Assembly: GCF_910589745.1 (NCBI RefSeq)
Contig: NZ_OU342399.1
Location: 806,001 to 870,000, forward strand
Source: Candidatus Arcticimaribacter forsetii
GTDB lineage: Bacteria > Bacteroidota > Bacteroidia > Flavobacteriales > Flavobacteriaceae
DNA length: 64,000 bases
Reading direction: 5' to 3'
The notes beneath the pieces were generated by a model. That model ran no database searches. It saw only the letters and a list, made by a program, of their open reading frames with translations, and had not been told where the DNA came from. Positions 56,034 through 64,000 of this stretch are shown in pieces. A program made the translations under genes and the position numbers. Position 1 is the first letter of the stretch; every line of letters begins with the position of its first letter.

Positions 56034-57719
56034 TTAGGATTCAAAGAGTACTGTTGCGCTGTCGTTGAACCATTCAGTATAGTTTTCTTTATATTTTTTA
56101 GCAACATTATTTCTTTTGATCTTAAGGGTAGGAGTAGTAAGTCCATTCTCTACATTCCATTCTTCTTTTACTATAATAATAGTCGAAATCTTCTTGTACC
56201 CATCCAGATTATCATTTTCTTGTTCTAAACGTTTTTCTAAAAATAAAGTAAGCTCTTCTTTAGATTTTGCTTTTCCAATATCCGACAGAACAGCCAATAA
56301 AATAGGTTGCGGTAGACCCAAACCTGCAACGCAAATTTGTTCAAAATCAACGATATCTGCAAAGTAACTCTCTAGGACAAGAGGTTCAATGTATTTCCCT
56401 TTGGAGGTTTTAAACATATCTTTAACACGTCCGGTAATGTATAAGAATCCATCTTCATCTAAATATCCTTGGTCACCTGTATGTAACCAACCCTCTTTTA
56501 GAACTTCTGCAGTTAATTCTGGTTGTTTATAATAACCTTTCATTACAAAAGGTCCACGCATAAGAATTTCTGAAGTTTCAGGATCAATTTTGATATCAAC
56601 TTCAGGCTGAGCGAGTCCAACAGACCCTGGACGGTCAATAATTTTAGAATCTAATTGAGAGGTAATAGCACTATTTTCGGTCATTCCATATCCATTAGTA
56701 ATTGGAATTCCAATTTCTCTAAACCAAGTCCTTTGTATTTCTAGCATTGGTGCTGCCCCTGATATAATCGCTCTTGCTCGAGATAATCCAAGAGTTTTTT
56801 TGAATTTTCTTTTTAGCAATCCAGATAGTATTGGAATTCGGAGTAGGGTAGTTAATTTTTTTTGTGGAATTTTTGAAAGAATCCCCATTTGGAATTTAGT
56901 CCATATTCGCGGGACAGCAAAAAACACTGTCGGCTGAACTTCACCCAGATTTTTGGCAAAAAACTCTAGGCCTTCTGTAAATGAAATGGTTCCTCCGAAT
57001 CGGTAAGAAGCAAATTCAACCACAATTCTCTCAGCAATATGATTTAACGGGAGGTAGGAGAAGAAATCATTATTACCACTAAAATCAATCTTCATAGGGT
57101 TGGACTCAAGAGTTAGAGCTTCTGTTTTTTTATTTGCTAAATAATCTAAAACAACCCCTTTTGGAGTACCCGTAGTTCCCGAGGTGAATATGATAGTCCA
57201 AGTATCAGATAATTTAGGGATGTGTGGATCCTTTAGTGGTTCAAATTTATTTATAAAGTCATGCCATTGATGACCCTCCGTAATTTTGGAGTGATTGCTG
57301 TAAGAAGGGAACGCTATCATAGGAAGCCCTTTAGGGACCCCTTCTTTTTGTTCGTCCCAATGTTCTACTTTTCCTACAAATAAAAGATCTACATCTCCAA
57401 AGGTGAGAAGGGTGTTTATTTCTTTAGAATTAAGCGTAGGAAAGAAAGGTACACTTATATACCCAGCCATCATAATTGCTAAATCTGCAATAATCCATTC
57501 ACGACAGTTTTTGGATATTAAACCAATATGTGCATTTTCTCTTAAACCCAAGGAACGTAATCCAGTAGCAAGTTTACGTGCATATTGTCCAACCTCTCCC
57601 CAGCTATACTCTTCCCAGTTGTCACCAAAAGGTTGGCGAAGAAATGGTTTGTCTTTTAATTTTTTTTCCCACTCATAAAATTTAAAATCAAATAGGGCAT
57701 CTTTTTCTGAATTACTCAT
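56034..57719 (-). CDS. Long-chain fatty-acid CoA ligase (AMP-binding)
   Basis: Adenylate-forming acyl-CoA synthetase. ATG at 57719 (residues from MSNSEKDALFDF) is preferred; an upstream ATG at 57788 would add a 23-residue leader. The P-loop is IIFTSGTTGTPKGVV, with NGYGMTENSA, HTGDQGYLDEDGFLYITGR and DMFKTSKGKYIEPLVLE completing the family set. The ligase resembles long-chain FAA1/FadD-type enzymes. It could activate acids for the lipid cluster, but that lies 20 kb away. Confidence 0.92.
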   Translation of the reverse strand: MSNSEKDALFDFKFYEWEKKLKDKPFLRQPFGDNWEEYSWGEVGQYARKLATGLRSLGLRENAHIGLISKNCREWIIADLAIMMAGYISVPFFPTLNSKEINTLLTFGDVDLLFVGKVEHWDEQKEGVPKGLPMIAFPSYSNHSKITEGHQWHDFINKFEPLKDPHIPKLSDTWTIIFTSGTTGTPKGVVLDYLANKKTEALTLESNPMKIDFSGNNDFFSYLPLNHIAERIVVEFASYRFGGTISFTEGLEFFAKNLGEVQPTVFFAVPRIWTKFQMGILSKIPQKKLTTLLRIPILSGLLKRKFKKTLGLSRARAIISGAAPMLEIQRTWFREIGIPITNGYGMTENSAITSQLDSKIIDRPGSVGLAQPEVDIKIDPETSEILMRGPFVMKGYYKQPELTAEVLKEGWLHTGDQGYLDEDGFLYITGRVKDMFKTSKGKYIEPLVLESYFADIVDFEQICVAGLGLPQPILLAVLSDIGKAKSKEELTLFLEKRLEQENDNLDGYKKISTIIIVKEEWNVENGLTTPTLKIKRNNVAKKYKENYTEWFNDSATVLFES

Positions 57720-58127
57720 AATGGTTTGTTTTAATTTAATGATGCCAATCGATTTTATATAGTTCCATAATTTTAAAAAAAGTCCCATGTGTTTTTTTGA
57801 AAAAAAGGACCTAAAGTTGGTTTAAGCGTATATAATTTTCACTTGGTATGAAAGGTAGAATTTCTATTTCTGATCCATTCCACACTTTAATAGTGGTTTC
57901 AAAAGGCTCTTCAATTTAAAGGATGCTTTCGAATCTTCCCAATTTTTTCTAAAATATTTACTAATACGTGTTAAATATATTTCTCTTGATCTTCAACTTT
58001 TAAATGTATTTGACCTCTATTTTGAGTTTTAAAACAATAGATTTGAGGGTGTTGTAAATTTTATGGTACTCTAATTATCAATGCATTGAAGATTGATGAA
58101 CACTTTTTGTAAATATCGATCTTAGGG
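57720..58127. other. Intergenic stretch with no intact gene
   Basis: About 400 bases between the acyl-CoA ligase and the CDP-alcohol phosphotransferase, both on the minus strand. The segment near 57811-57960 contains a possible gene remnant; the rest shows no open frame or strong hairpin. Confidence 0.5.
57811..57960 (-). pseudogene. Possible 3' remnant of a lost gene
   Basis: The minus strand encodes 34 residues with protein-like composition, including EPFETTIKVWNGSEIEI and LPFIPSENYIRLNQL, then TAG at 57811-57813. Just upstream another frame reads EKIGKIRKHPLN before a stop, compatible with a frameshift. There is no start codon, and the family was not recognised. Confidence 0.3.
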
Positions 58128-58892
58128 TTAAAGAATCAACTTCCTAATAATCACAAAAACAATAATTAGAGCTGAATATCCAATAAAAAAAGGGATGATG
58201 AAGTAAGGGAGATTCAGGGTCAACAAAATCGACATAATAAGGAGTTGAAAACCAAGACCATACAAGGATATTAGAGTCATAAACCACTTTGGGAATGGCT
58301 TGCTAGAACTTGCATTACGGTCCATATAATACATGACTTTATCAAAACAGATGTATAGCACATTATAAATGTTGTAAAATAAATCTACTTTAGACTGACT
58401 TTCTCCTTTTAGGGCTTTTGGTTTAGAATTTTCAAAAATTCGACTGGTTGAATCCCCTTGTACCGAATTTCGTAAAATCACATAATAATAATTGTAAAGG
58501 GTTCCTTGGAGTTGTATTCCTAAAAATGCAAGGAACATATACAGAAAAGAAATTTCGGTGATGTACCAAAGCGTTAACAAGAAACAAAAATTAAGGAGTA
58601 AGTCTGCAATCGAGTCATAATAACGTCCAACATAGGAAGGTGTTTTTTTAAGCCGTGATAACTCCCCGTCTGCTGCGTCAATTATAGACTTTAATATTAT
58701 GAAAAAAGCAGCGGTAATCAAGTATCCATTCAACATAAATCCAATTGCGATTAATCCAGCAATGATAAACATGGTAGTTACATGGATGGGAGTAAAAGGA
58801 GTGTTTTGTAGTTTACTGGCAATCCATGATCCTGGAGATCGACCGTAATCGGATAGGTCTAAAAATTTATATTCCTCGGGTAGTTTTGACAT
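58128..58892 (-). CDS. CDP-alcohol phosphatidyltransferase-family protein
   Basis: Membrane enzyme of 254 residues with about six hydrophobic segments. The CDP-alcohol motif DG-x2-AR-x8-G-x3-D-x3-D is present as DGELSRLKKTPSYVGRYYDS with the final Asp in IAD; the usual Ala before Arg is Ser. Such enzymes transfer a phospho-alcohol from a CDP donor to make phospholipids or related molecules. Substrate cannot be read. It lies between an acyl-CoA ligase and KDG kinase, so context gives no clear pathway. Confidence 0.85.
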   Translation of the reverse strand: MSKLPEEYKFLDLSDYGRSPGSWIASKLQNTPFTPIHVTTMFIIAGLIAIGFMLNGYLITAAFFIILKSIIDAADGELSRLKKTPSYVGRYYDSIADLLLNFCFLLTLWYITEISFLYMFLAFLGIQLQGTLYNYYYVILRNSVQGDSTSRIFENSKPKALKGESQSKVDLFYNIYNVLYICFDKVMYYMDRNASSSKPFPKWFMTLISLYGLGFQLLIMSILLTLNLPYFIIPFFIGYSALIIVFVIIRKLIL

Positions 58893-59008
58893 TCGTAATC
58901 CTAGCGGATAATTAATTATTCCTTAAAAGTACGATGATTTTTTGAGTTTGATTTATTAAAATGAATTACACTTGAATAATTTATGAGTATTATAATAGAA
59001 GCAATGTT

Positions 59009-60055
59009 TTATCGAGCAACACGACCAGAGGAATCTCCGTTCATTAATTTCTCTATTTCAGCAATTGTAGCCAAGTTAACATCTCCTTTAATTGTGTGTT
59101 TCAAGCAAGAAGCTGCTATTGCAAAATCTAGGGTTTTTTGGTCGTCTTCTGGAAAGTTAATAAGTCCATAAATTAACCCTCCCATAAAGGAATCTCCACC
59201 ACCAACTCGGTCAACAATATGTGTCATTTGATAACTGGAGCTTTTGAGTAAGGATTTTCCGTCGTACAATACCCCTTCCCAAGAATTATGTGAAGCTGAA
59301 ATTGAACCTCTTAACGTGGTAATTATCTTTTTGATTTTAGGAAATTTTGCTTGCATTTGTCTGCATACAGACAAGAACGCTTTTTCTTTAATTCGATCCC
59401 CTTCATGTACATTTTCTACTCCTTGTGGTTCAATCCCAAAGTGCATTGCTGCATCTTTTTCGTTTCCAATAATAATATCACAATAGGAGGTTAATTCGGT
59501 CATAATTGCTTCTCGATTACCACCATAGTTCCACAAATTAGCACGGTAATTGAAATCGGTTGAAATAGTAATCCCCATAGAACTTGCTGTTTTAACAGCT
59601 TCTAAGCAGGCATCAGCAGCACTTTGTGAGATTGCGGGAGTAATTCCCGTCCAATGAAACCATTCCGCATCCTTAAAAACTTCAGTCCAATTTACCATTC
59701 CAGGTTTTATAGTAGACATAGAAGAATGAGCTCTGTCGTAAACAACTTTACTTCCTCTATTTACAGCACCCGTTTCTAAAAAATAAATTCCCAAACGATC
59801 ACCCCCTTCAACAATATGCTTTGTTCCTACATTATGCTTACACATTTCCATAAGAGCAAGCTTACCAATATCATTTTTTGGAATGCGAGTTACAAATTCA
59901 ACGGGTATGTTATAGTTCGCTAAAGAAACCGCCACATTTGGCTCTCCACCTCCATATACTACATCAAAACTATTCGCTTCAGAGAAACGTAAAGAATCTT
60001 TCGGAGACAACCGTAACATGATTTCTCCAAAGGTGATTACTTTTTTCATTTTCAT
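59009..60055 (-). CDS. kdgK: 2-keto-3-deoxygluconate kinase (PfkB family)
   Basis: PfkB-family sugar kinase of 348 residues, best matching KDG kinase, which makes 2-keto-3-deoxy-6-phosphogluconate for the Entner-Doudoroff aldolase. Visible are TFGEIMLRLSP, YGGGEPNVAVSLANYN for substrate contact, FHWTGITPAIS, STDFNYRANLW and the catalytic VDRVGGGDSFMGGL. A second ATG two codons downstream (60049) is also possible. Two TGGTnnACCA operators lie 24-49 bases upstream. The KDPG aldolase is not in the window. Confidence 0.88.
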   Translation of the reverse strand: MKMKKVITFGEIMLRLSPKDSLRFSEANSFDVVYGGGEPNVAVSLANYNIPVEFVTRIPKNDIGKLALMEMCKHNVGTKHIVEGGDRLGIYFLETGAVNRGSKVVYDRAHSSMSTIKPGMVNWTEVFKDAEWFHWTGITPAISQSAADACLEAVKTASSMGITISTDFNYRANLWNYGGNREAIMTELTSYCDIIIGNEKDAAMHFGIEPQGVENVHEGDRIKEKAFLSVCRQMQAKFPKIKKIITTLRGSISASHNSWEGVLYDGKSLLKSSSYQMTHIVDRVGGGDSFMGGLIYGLINFPEDDQKTLDFAIAASCLKHTIKGDVNLATIAEIEKLMNGDSSGRVAR

Positions 60056-60078
60056 TGATATTATGTCTTAAAAAAGAC

Positions 60079-60104
60079 TGGTTAACCAAACTGGTAAACC
60101 AATT
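60079..60104 (-). promoter_or_regulatory. Two TGGTnnACCA operators upstream of kdgK
   Basis: TGGTTAACCA (60079-60088) is a perfect palindrome. The second core, TGGTAAACCA (60092-60101), lies 13 bases away center to center. On the minus strand the second reads AATTGGTTTACCAGTTT (60088-60104), matching the kduD site at 15 of 17 positions with only the centre differing. Confidence 0.7.
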
Positions 60105-60288
60105 TACATCAAAAGTAATTGAAATCAAAATTTATACAGGGAATATTTAAAAAAATAACTTAATCAAAATTCTACTTTTCTTGATTAGGTTACTAAACAT
60201 ATAAAAATGAGAAAATATTTGTGTTTAACTACAAGATGAAATGTATTCTTAGGTAGTGAAAATTATTTTAGTTCAGTTTTTTCATAAT

Positions 60289-60317
60289 AAAAAATCCCGA
60301 TAATTATCGGGATTTTT
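60289..60317 (-). terminator. Terminator of the secreted-protein gene
   Basis: TCCCGA (60295-60300) and TCGGGA (60307-60312) with the inner TAATTA form a perfect stem flanked by A and T runs. It lies 15 bases downstream of the stop of the minus-strand gene at 60332 and insulates it from kdgK. Confidence 0.85.
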
Positions 60318-60331
60318 CTAGATTAATTGCT

Positions 60332-61096
60332 TTACAGCTTGAAATTTAAATTTTTAAAAATTTCATCCGTTTTAATTACGTTATATTTTGTAAGGTCCCA
60401 TGGGTTTTGATTCTTACCCCAATCAGGTGATTCTCTTCTCAACTTCATTCTTTCAGTGAAATTTTTCATGTATTCTAATCTATTTTCATCAATAATTATT
60501 GATAAATAATCTGAGTCTTTACCTCCAAAAACATTTTTAAATACAGCTATATGATATTTTATTCCTCTTTTTTTGTCAAGAGCATAGGCCTTTTTTTGGT
60601 GGTTAATGTATGCTTCCTCAGAATTCATAGCAATATTTATATATTGGAACCTCCTGTATTGCATTTGGTCTCTTTCTTCTTTAGGAAGCGCCATAAAGTC
60701 ATCCATTTGACTTAGCTCTGGTACATATTCCCAAACTGAACTTTGTCTTGAATTTGTAATTGAATTAAACTTCTGTATTAATTCTGGATCAGCAGGATTT
60801 GCACCAAGATATTCCAATACCTTATCTCTAGTAGACTCTTGTTTTTCTAAGGATTCCGCCATATCCTTAAGACTGTCATACCACCAAGCAAAATAAACAG
60901 TTGTGCTCGACCAGCCTTTATGATGCATTGTTATTCCATTATCATCGCCAGTTACCTCTTTAACAGCTCCAAACCAGTTTGTCGCAACTTCAGCCATATT
61001 TTTTTTGTCAGGTGTGTCCGCTTCAAAAAGTACCATTATTTGACCAAAAGAAAAACTGGATACTAAAATAAAGCTTAATAAAAATAATCTCTTCAT
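60332..61096 (-). CDS. Secreted protein of unknown function
   Basis: A 254-residue exported protein with signal peptide (LFLLSFILVSSFSFGQ). The mature part has two similar-looking alpha/beta segments (VLFEADTPDKKNMAEVATNW and GIKYHIAVFKNVFGGKDSDY), which might form a ferredoxin-like or dimeric barrel fold, but this is only composition-based. There are many Met, Trp and Tyr residues (FAWWYDSLKDMAE). No family was recognised. Divergent from the GH130-like gene. Confidence 0.6.
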   Translation of the reverse strand: MKRLFLLSFILVSSFSFGQIMVLFEADTPDKKNMAEVATNWFGAVKEVTGDDNGITMHHKGWSSTTVYFAWWYDSLKDMAESLEKQESTRDKVLEYLGANPADPELIQKFNSITNSRQSSVWEYVPELSQMDDFMALPKEERDQMQYRRFQYINIAMNSEEAYINHQKKAYALDKKRGIKYHIAVFKNVFGGKDSDYLSIIIDENRLEYMKNFTERMKLRRESPDWGKNQNPWDLTKYNVIKTDEIFKNLNFKL

Positions 61097-61219
61097 AACA
61101 AAATATTTTTAAAATTAATACATAAACAATTTAAGGAAATTTTATTAATTTAAAAAACATATCAAGACAATACCCTTGAAATACACTACATTAGGTGAAA
61201 TTTTAAATCTATTATTTAA

Positions 61220-62374
61220 ATGAAGTACATAGGCATAACAGTTGCTGTATTTTTTGTATTTGGGTGTTCTTCAAATTCGAGTAAAACAGAGCAAGAACAA
61301 TTATATTGGGGCTTTCCACAGTTCGAAAAACAAGATGATGTTAATCCAATTCTAAGTCCAAATAAAGAGTTGGTTTTTACAGACCCTATTAGTCAAAATC
61401 AAGTACTATGGGAAGAGCGCAACGTACTAAACCCTGCTGCAATTGTTAAAAACGATACCGTATTTATGCTTTACAGAGCGCAAGACAAATGGGGTACTTC
61501 CAGAATTGGGTTAGCTTACAGTAACGATGGGATTTCGTTTACAAAAAACAAAGCACCTGTTTTTTATCCCGACCAAGACAACCATAAAAAAGAAGAATGG
61601 AACTTTCGAAAAGTTGACGGAGAGCCCTATTCAATTGATTGTGTATCTTGCTATTTTGATGGGGTTGAAGATCCAAGAGTTGTAATTGACGACCAAAGAA
61701 CTTACTTCATGACCTATACTGCCTATGATGGGAAAACTGCTCGATTGAGTATTGCATCTTCTAAAGATTTAGTAAGTTGGAATAAGCATGGACGGGTACT
61801 TTCTCAAGAAAAGTATAAAGATTATTGGTCTAAGGCGGGAGCTATTATAACAGAACAGATCGGAAATCAACAAGTAGCAAAAAAAATCGACGGTAAGTAT
61901 TGGATGTATTTTGGAGATACCAATTTATATATGGCATCTTCTACCAATCTTATCGATTGGGAGCCAGCGGAGAACATTGAAAACGGTACTTTAATTTCGG
62001 TTCTTCACCCAAGAAAAGGTTTTTTTGACAGCCGTTTAGTAGAGTCCGGGCCTTATGCTCAGTATACCAAAAATGGTATTTCGTTAATTTACAATGCCAG
62101 TAATGCTGCCAATTATAGCGATCCAAATCTACCTAAATTCACTTATGCTGCAGGACAAGCATTGTTTGATCATGATAAACCCTATAAGTTAAAAGATCGA
62201 ACCGATTCTTATTTTATCTATCCCGATAAGGCTTATGAAAAGATCGGAGAAGTAAACGAAGTTTGTTTCGTTGAAGGACTTGTATTTTTTAAAGAAAAAT
62301 GGTTTCTGTATTATGGTACAGCTGACTCTAAAATTGCAGTTGCAGTATACGATCCTCAGGCAAATATTAATTAA
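61220..62374 (+). CDS. GH130-like lipoprotein (mannoside-active)
   Basis: A 384-residue lipoprotein (signal ending FVFGC, Cys near residue 16) with a five-bladed propeller. Family-like motifs are EERNVLNPAAIVKND, LYRAQDKWGTSRIGLAYS, FDGVEDPRVVIDDQRTYFMT, KIDGKYWMYFGD and ESGPYAQYTKNGISLIYN, resembling GH130 mannoside phosphorylases and hydrolases, with GH43/32-type propellers the alternative. Lipidation suggests action at the cell surface or periplasm, where hydrolysis would be more likely than phosphorolysis. Confidence 0.7.
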   Translation: MKYIGITVAVFFVFGCSSNSSKTEQEQLYWGFPQFEKQDDVNPILSPNKELVFTDPISQNQVLWEERNVLNPAAIVKNDTVFMLYRAQDKWGTSRIGLAYSNDGISFTKNKAPVFYPDQDNHKKEEWNFRKVDGEPYSIDCVSCYFDGVEDPRVVIDDQRTYFMTYTAYDGKTARLSIASSKDLVSWNKHGRVLSQEKYKDYWSKAGAIITEQIGNQQVAKKIDGKYWMYFGDTNLYMASSTNLIDWEPAENIENGTLISVLHPRKGFFDSRLVESGPYAQYTKNGISLIYNASNAANYSDPNLPKFTYAAGQALFDHDKPYKLKDRTDSYFIYPDKAYEKIGEVNEVCFVEGLVFFKEKWFLYYGTADSKIAVAVYDPQANIN

Positions 62375-62449
62375 TCCTTTTTAAAACTCAAATTTAACTA
62401 TTCGCATTAAGTTTTTGAATCTGTGTAATGGATTGGCCTCTTATTTATG

Positions 62450-62695
62450 TTAAAACTTAATTAGTTTTAAATATATAATAGAGTCCATTTGCCAAGTAAA
62501 GTTGTCTGATGCAATATAACTGCTGTTATTCGAACTCACTTCAGGATGAAACTCTATACTATCGATGAAAAAGGTTCAGGATACTAAATTTTTACTTTTT
62601 AAATCATAAAAACCTAAAACACCACTTTCTTTGTTAAGCTGAAAAAAGTCCTTTAACCAATAGATAGACAGACTGTTATTGGAAATAAAAAATAA
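62450..62695 (-). pseudogene. Possible decayed gene fragment with an in-frame stop
   Basis: One minus-strand frame reads SIYWLKDFFQLNKESGVL and GFYDLKSKNLVS, then TGA at 62576-62578, then FFIDSIEFHPEVSSNNSSY, IASDNFTWQMDSIIYLK and a final TAA at 62450-62452. Both halves look like real protein. A single stop change or an untranslated relic would explain it. No start codon lies upstream, and no family was recognised. The remainder of the 367-base gap to the GLPGLI gene contains a TATATTTG -7-like box at 62713-62720. Confidence 0.35.
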
Positions 62696-62741
62696 GTTGT
62701 TTTATAATTACATATATTTGTTAAACAAAACTATATTTAGC

Positions 62742-63551
62742 ATGAAACTTCAGTTAACACTTCTATTTACTTTTGCAGTTACCTCATTTTCACTTTATAA
62801 CGAAAATACTGCTATCCAAGATTTTCAAGGAAAAGCCTACTATTTCTCTCAATCAAAAATGGATTTAGGGGATTGGGGAGCACGAATGAGTGAAGCCCAG
62901 AAGAAACAAATGAAAGACCGCTTGAAAAACAGGCTTGAAAAAACATTTGTTCTGAGTTTCAACAAAGAGGAATCTTTTTTTAAAGAAGAAGAAAAAGTAG
63001 ATGCTTACTCTGGGGCAACAGATTCATGGGGGAGTAATTTTGCTCGAGGCCCACAATACAAGAACATCAAAGAAAATAAGTTGGTTCAAGAGCAAGAATT
63101 CTACGGTAAGAAATTTTTAGTAAAAGATCAATTACAAACCATTGAATGGAATATGGGAACAGAATCTAAACTCATTGGACAGTACATGTGTTTTAAGGCA
63201 ACCGCCTCTGTTCCAACCTCAGAACTTAGCTGGTATAATTTTTCATGGCAAGACCTCAGAGATGAACCTGAAGATGATACCGTTAAAATGACACAAGTAG
63301 AAGCCTGGTACACCCTTCAAATCCCATTGCGTCACGGTCCTGCTGAATACTGGGGATTACCTGGGTTAATTCTTGAAGTGAGTGCTGGAAACACCACTAT
63401 ATTATGTTCTCAAATTGTATTGAATCCAAAGAAGAGGGTCGACATAAAAATGCCCGAGAAAGGAAAGGAAATAACGAAAAATGATTACCAAAACACCATC
63501 AAAGGGAAAATGATGGAAATGAGAAACAACCGCGGTAGAAGAAGAAGCTAA
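62742..63551 (+). CDS. GLPGLI family protein
   Basis: A secreted Bacteroidota family protein of unknown function. ATG at 62742 is chosen because it starts a signal peptide (LQLTLLFTFAVTSFSLY); the frame is open for 21 codons more upstream. The diagnostic motif appears as EYWGLPGLILEVSAGN near residue 205, preceded by QVEAWYTLQIPLRHGP. The C-terminus is Met/Arg/Asn-rich (MMEMRNNRGRRRS). The next gene, a carboxypeptidase-regulatory-domain protein, lies 40 bases downstream; this pairing is a common arrangement in the phylum. A TATATTTG box sits 21 bases upstream. Confidence 0.85.
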   Translation: MKLQLTLLFTFAVTSFSLYNENTAIQDFQGKAYYFSQSKMDLGDWGARMSEAQKKQMKDRLKNRLEKTFVLSFNKEESFFKEEEKVDAYSGATDSWGSNFARGPQYKNIKENKLVQEQEFYGKKFLVKDQLQTIEWNMGTESKLIGQYMCFKATASVPTSELSWYNFSWQDLRDEPEDDTVKMTQVEAWYTLQIPLRHGPAEYWGLPGLILEVSAGNTTILCSQIVLNPKKRVDIKMPEKGKEITKNDYQNTIKGKMMEMRNNRGRRRS

Positions 63552-63591
63552 TTGTCCAAACAAATTCCCTTAGATATACTATATATTTCGA

Positions 63592-64000
63592 ATGAAAAAA
63601 ATTAGTTTAGTTTCACTGCTACTTTCATCAATTGTTTCCTTTGGTCAAATTAGCTTCAAAGGAGTCATTTCAGACACCCTCAAAAACCCATTGGAATTGG
63701 CAAGTCTTGTTGCCATCAATAAAGAAACTAACGGTTTTGAATCTTATGATATTACAGATAACCTTGGCCAATTCAAATTAAATCTTAAGGAAAATACTAT
63801 TTATAACATTCAGATTAGTTATATCGGTCTCAAAACAATCAACGACAACATCTCAACCAGTCAAGTTAATCTCGTTAAAGACTATGTGCTCAAATCAGAA
63901 TTTGCTTTAGATGAAGTAGAACTGATTTATAAAATGCCTGTAGCGATTAAAGGAGATACATTAGTCTACAATGCCGACGCATACAAGAACGGTTCTGAAA
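63592..64000 (+). CDS. Carboxypeptidase-regulatory-like/TonB-type outer-membrane protein, partial
   Basis: The frame starts at ATG 63592 and is open to the window edge (136 codons). A signal peptide (KKISLVSLLLSSIVSFGQ) is followed by a carboxypeptidase-regulatory-like domain (SFKGVISDTLKNPLELASLV, ITDNLGQFKLNL, QISYIGLKTI). The last part, MPVAIKGDTLVYNADAYKNG, is typical of the outer-membrane proteins that accompany GLPGLI genes and precedes a beta-barrel. The rest lies outside. Confidence 0.75.
   Translation, partial: MKKISLVSLLLSSIVSFGQISFKGVISDTLKNPLELASLVAINKETNGFESYDITDNLGQFKLNLKENTIYNIQISYIGLKTINDNISTSQVNLVKDYVLKSEFALDEVELIYKMPVAIKGDTLVYNADAYKNGSE

Noticed and set aside
62641..62690. 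CCAATA...TATTGG inverted repeat upstream of the GLPGLI gene
   Set aside because: The arms are six bases with a 14-base spacer in AT-rich DNA, and it overlaps the possible gene remnant; not distinctive.
1..64000. tRNA genes, rRNA genes, insertion sequences, phage integrase and attachment sites
   Set aside because: None was recognised by eye: no transposase or integrase motifs in the translated frames and no clear tRNA T-loop with matching arms.

Overview
The window comes from an AT-rich marine-type member of the Flavobacteriaceae (Bacteroidota). The evidence is a giant secreted protein with a type IX secretion (T9SS) C-terminal domain, a GLPGLI-family protein paired with a carboxypeptidase-regulatory-domain protein, a TonB receptor with an N-terminal carboxypeptidase-regulatory-like domain, TTTG/TAnnTTTG-type promoters, no obvious Shine-Dalgarno sequences, and many secreted hydrolases. 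No tRNA, rRNA, insertion sequence or CRISPR array was recognised.

Layout. 1-10722 is mostly housekeeping: DEAD-box helicase, RdgB, RlmH, YihY-like membrane protein, PriA, an orphan LytTR regulator, the S6-S18-L9 operon and HisS. L9 carries a one-base frameshift. 10719-23326 is a two-gene unit of a lipoprotein and a 3967-residue adhesin-like protein made of 32 BspA/DUF285 repeats, GLUG repeats, Ig-like modules, a lectin-like domain, LamG, thrombospondin type 3 repeats and a T9SS signal. 23446-25017 is a secreted amidohydrolase. 25147-36438 is a catabolic cluster: an eight-gene leftward operon (TonB receptor, four SDRs including a PECR-like enoyl-CoA reductase, a beta-propeller lactonase-like protein, a MaoC/PaaG-like fusion and an ACAD10/LvaA-like kinase) divergent from a thiolase. 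This set could import and degrade a hydroxylated or lactone-type acyl compound. 36504-42476 holds a large sortilin/BNR-repeat protein divergent from secreted M20 and M24 peptidases.

42625-48484 contains small uncharacterised genes, a GreA-like protein, a double-HTH regulator, ManA, a Bax inhibitor-1 protein and a flavoprotein. 48596-62374 is a carbohydrate region: glycerate kinase with a GntP permease, a lipoprotein of unknown family, a KduD-like dehydrogenase, a membrane-anchored GH3, an acyl-CoA ligase, a CDP-alcohol phosphotransferase, KDG kinase and a GH130-like lipoprotein. kduD and kdgK, 7.7 kb apart on opposite strands, share the same 17-bp operator-like sequence, suggesting one 2-keto-3-deoxygluconate regulon. 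The window ends in the GLPGLI pair.

The points most worth follow-up are the shared kduD/kdgK operator, the putative hydroxyacyl/lactone cluster with its fused hydratase-isomerase, the modular adhesin in which Ig-like repeats host inserted domains, the rplI frameshift, and several short intergenic stretches that read like the last codons of lost genes.
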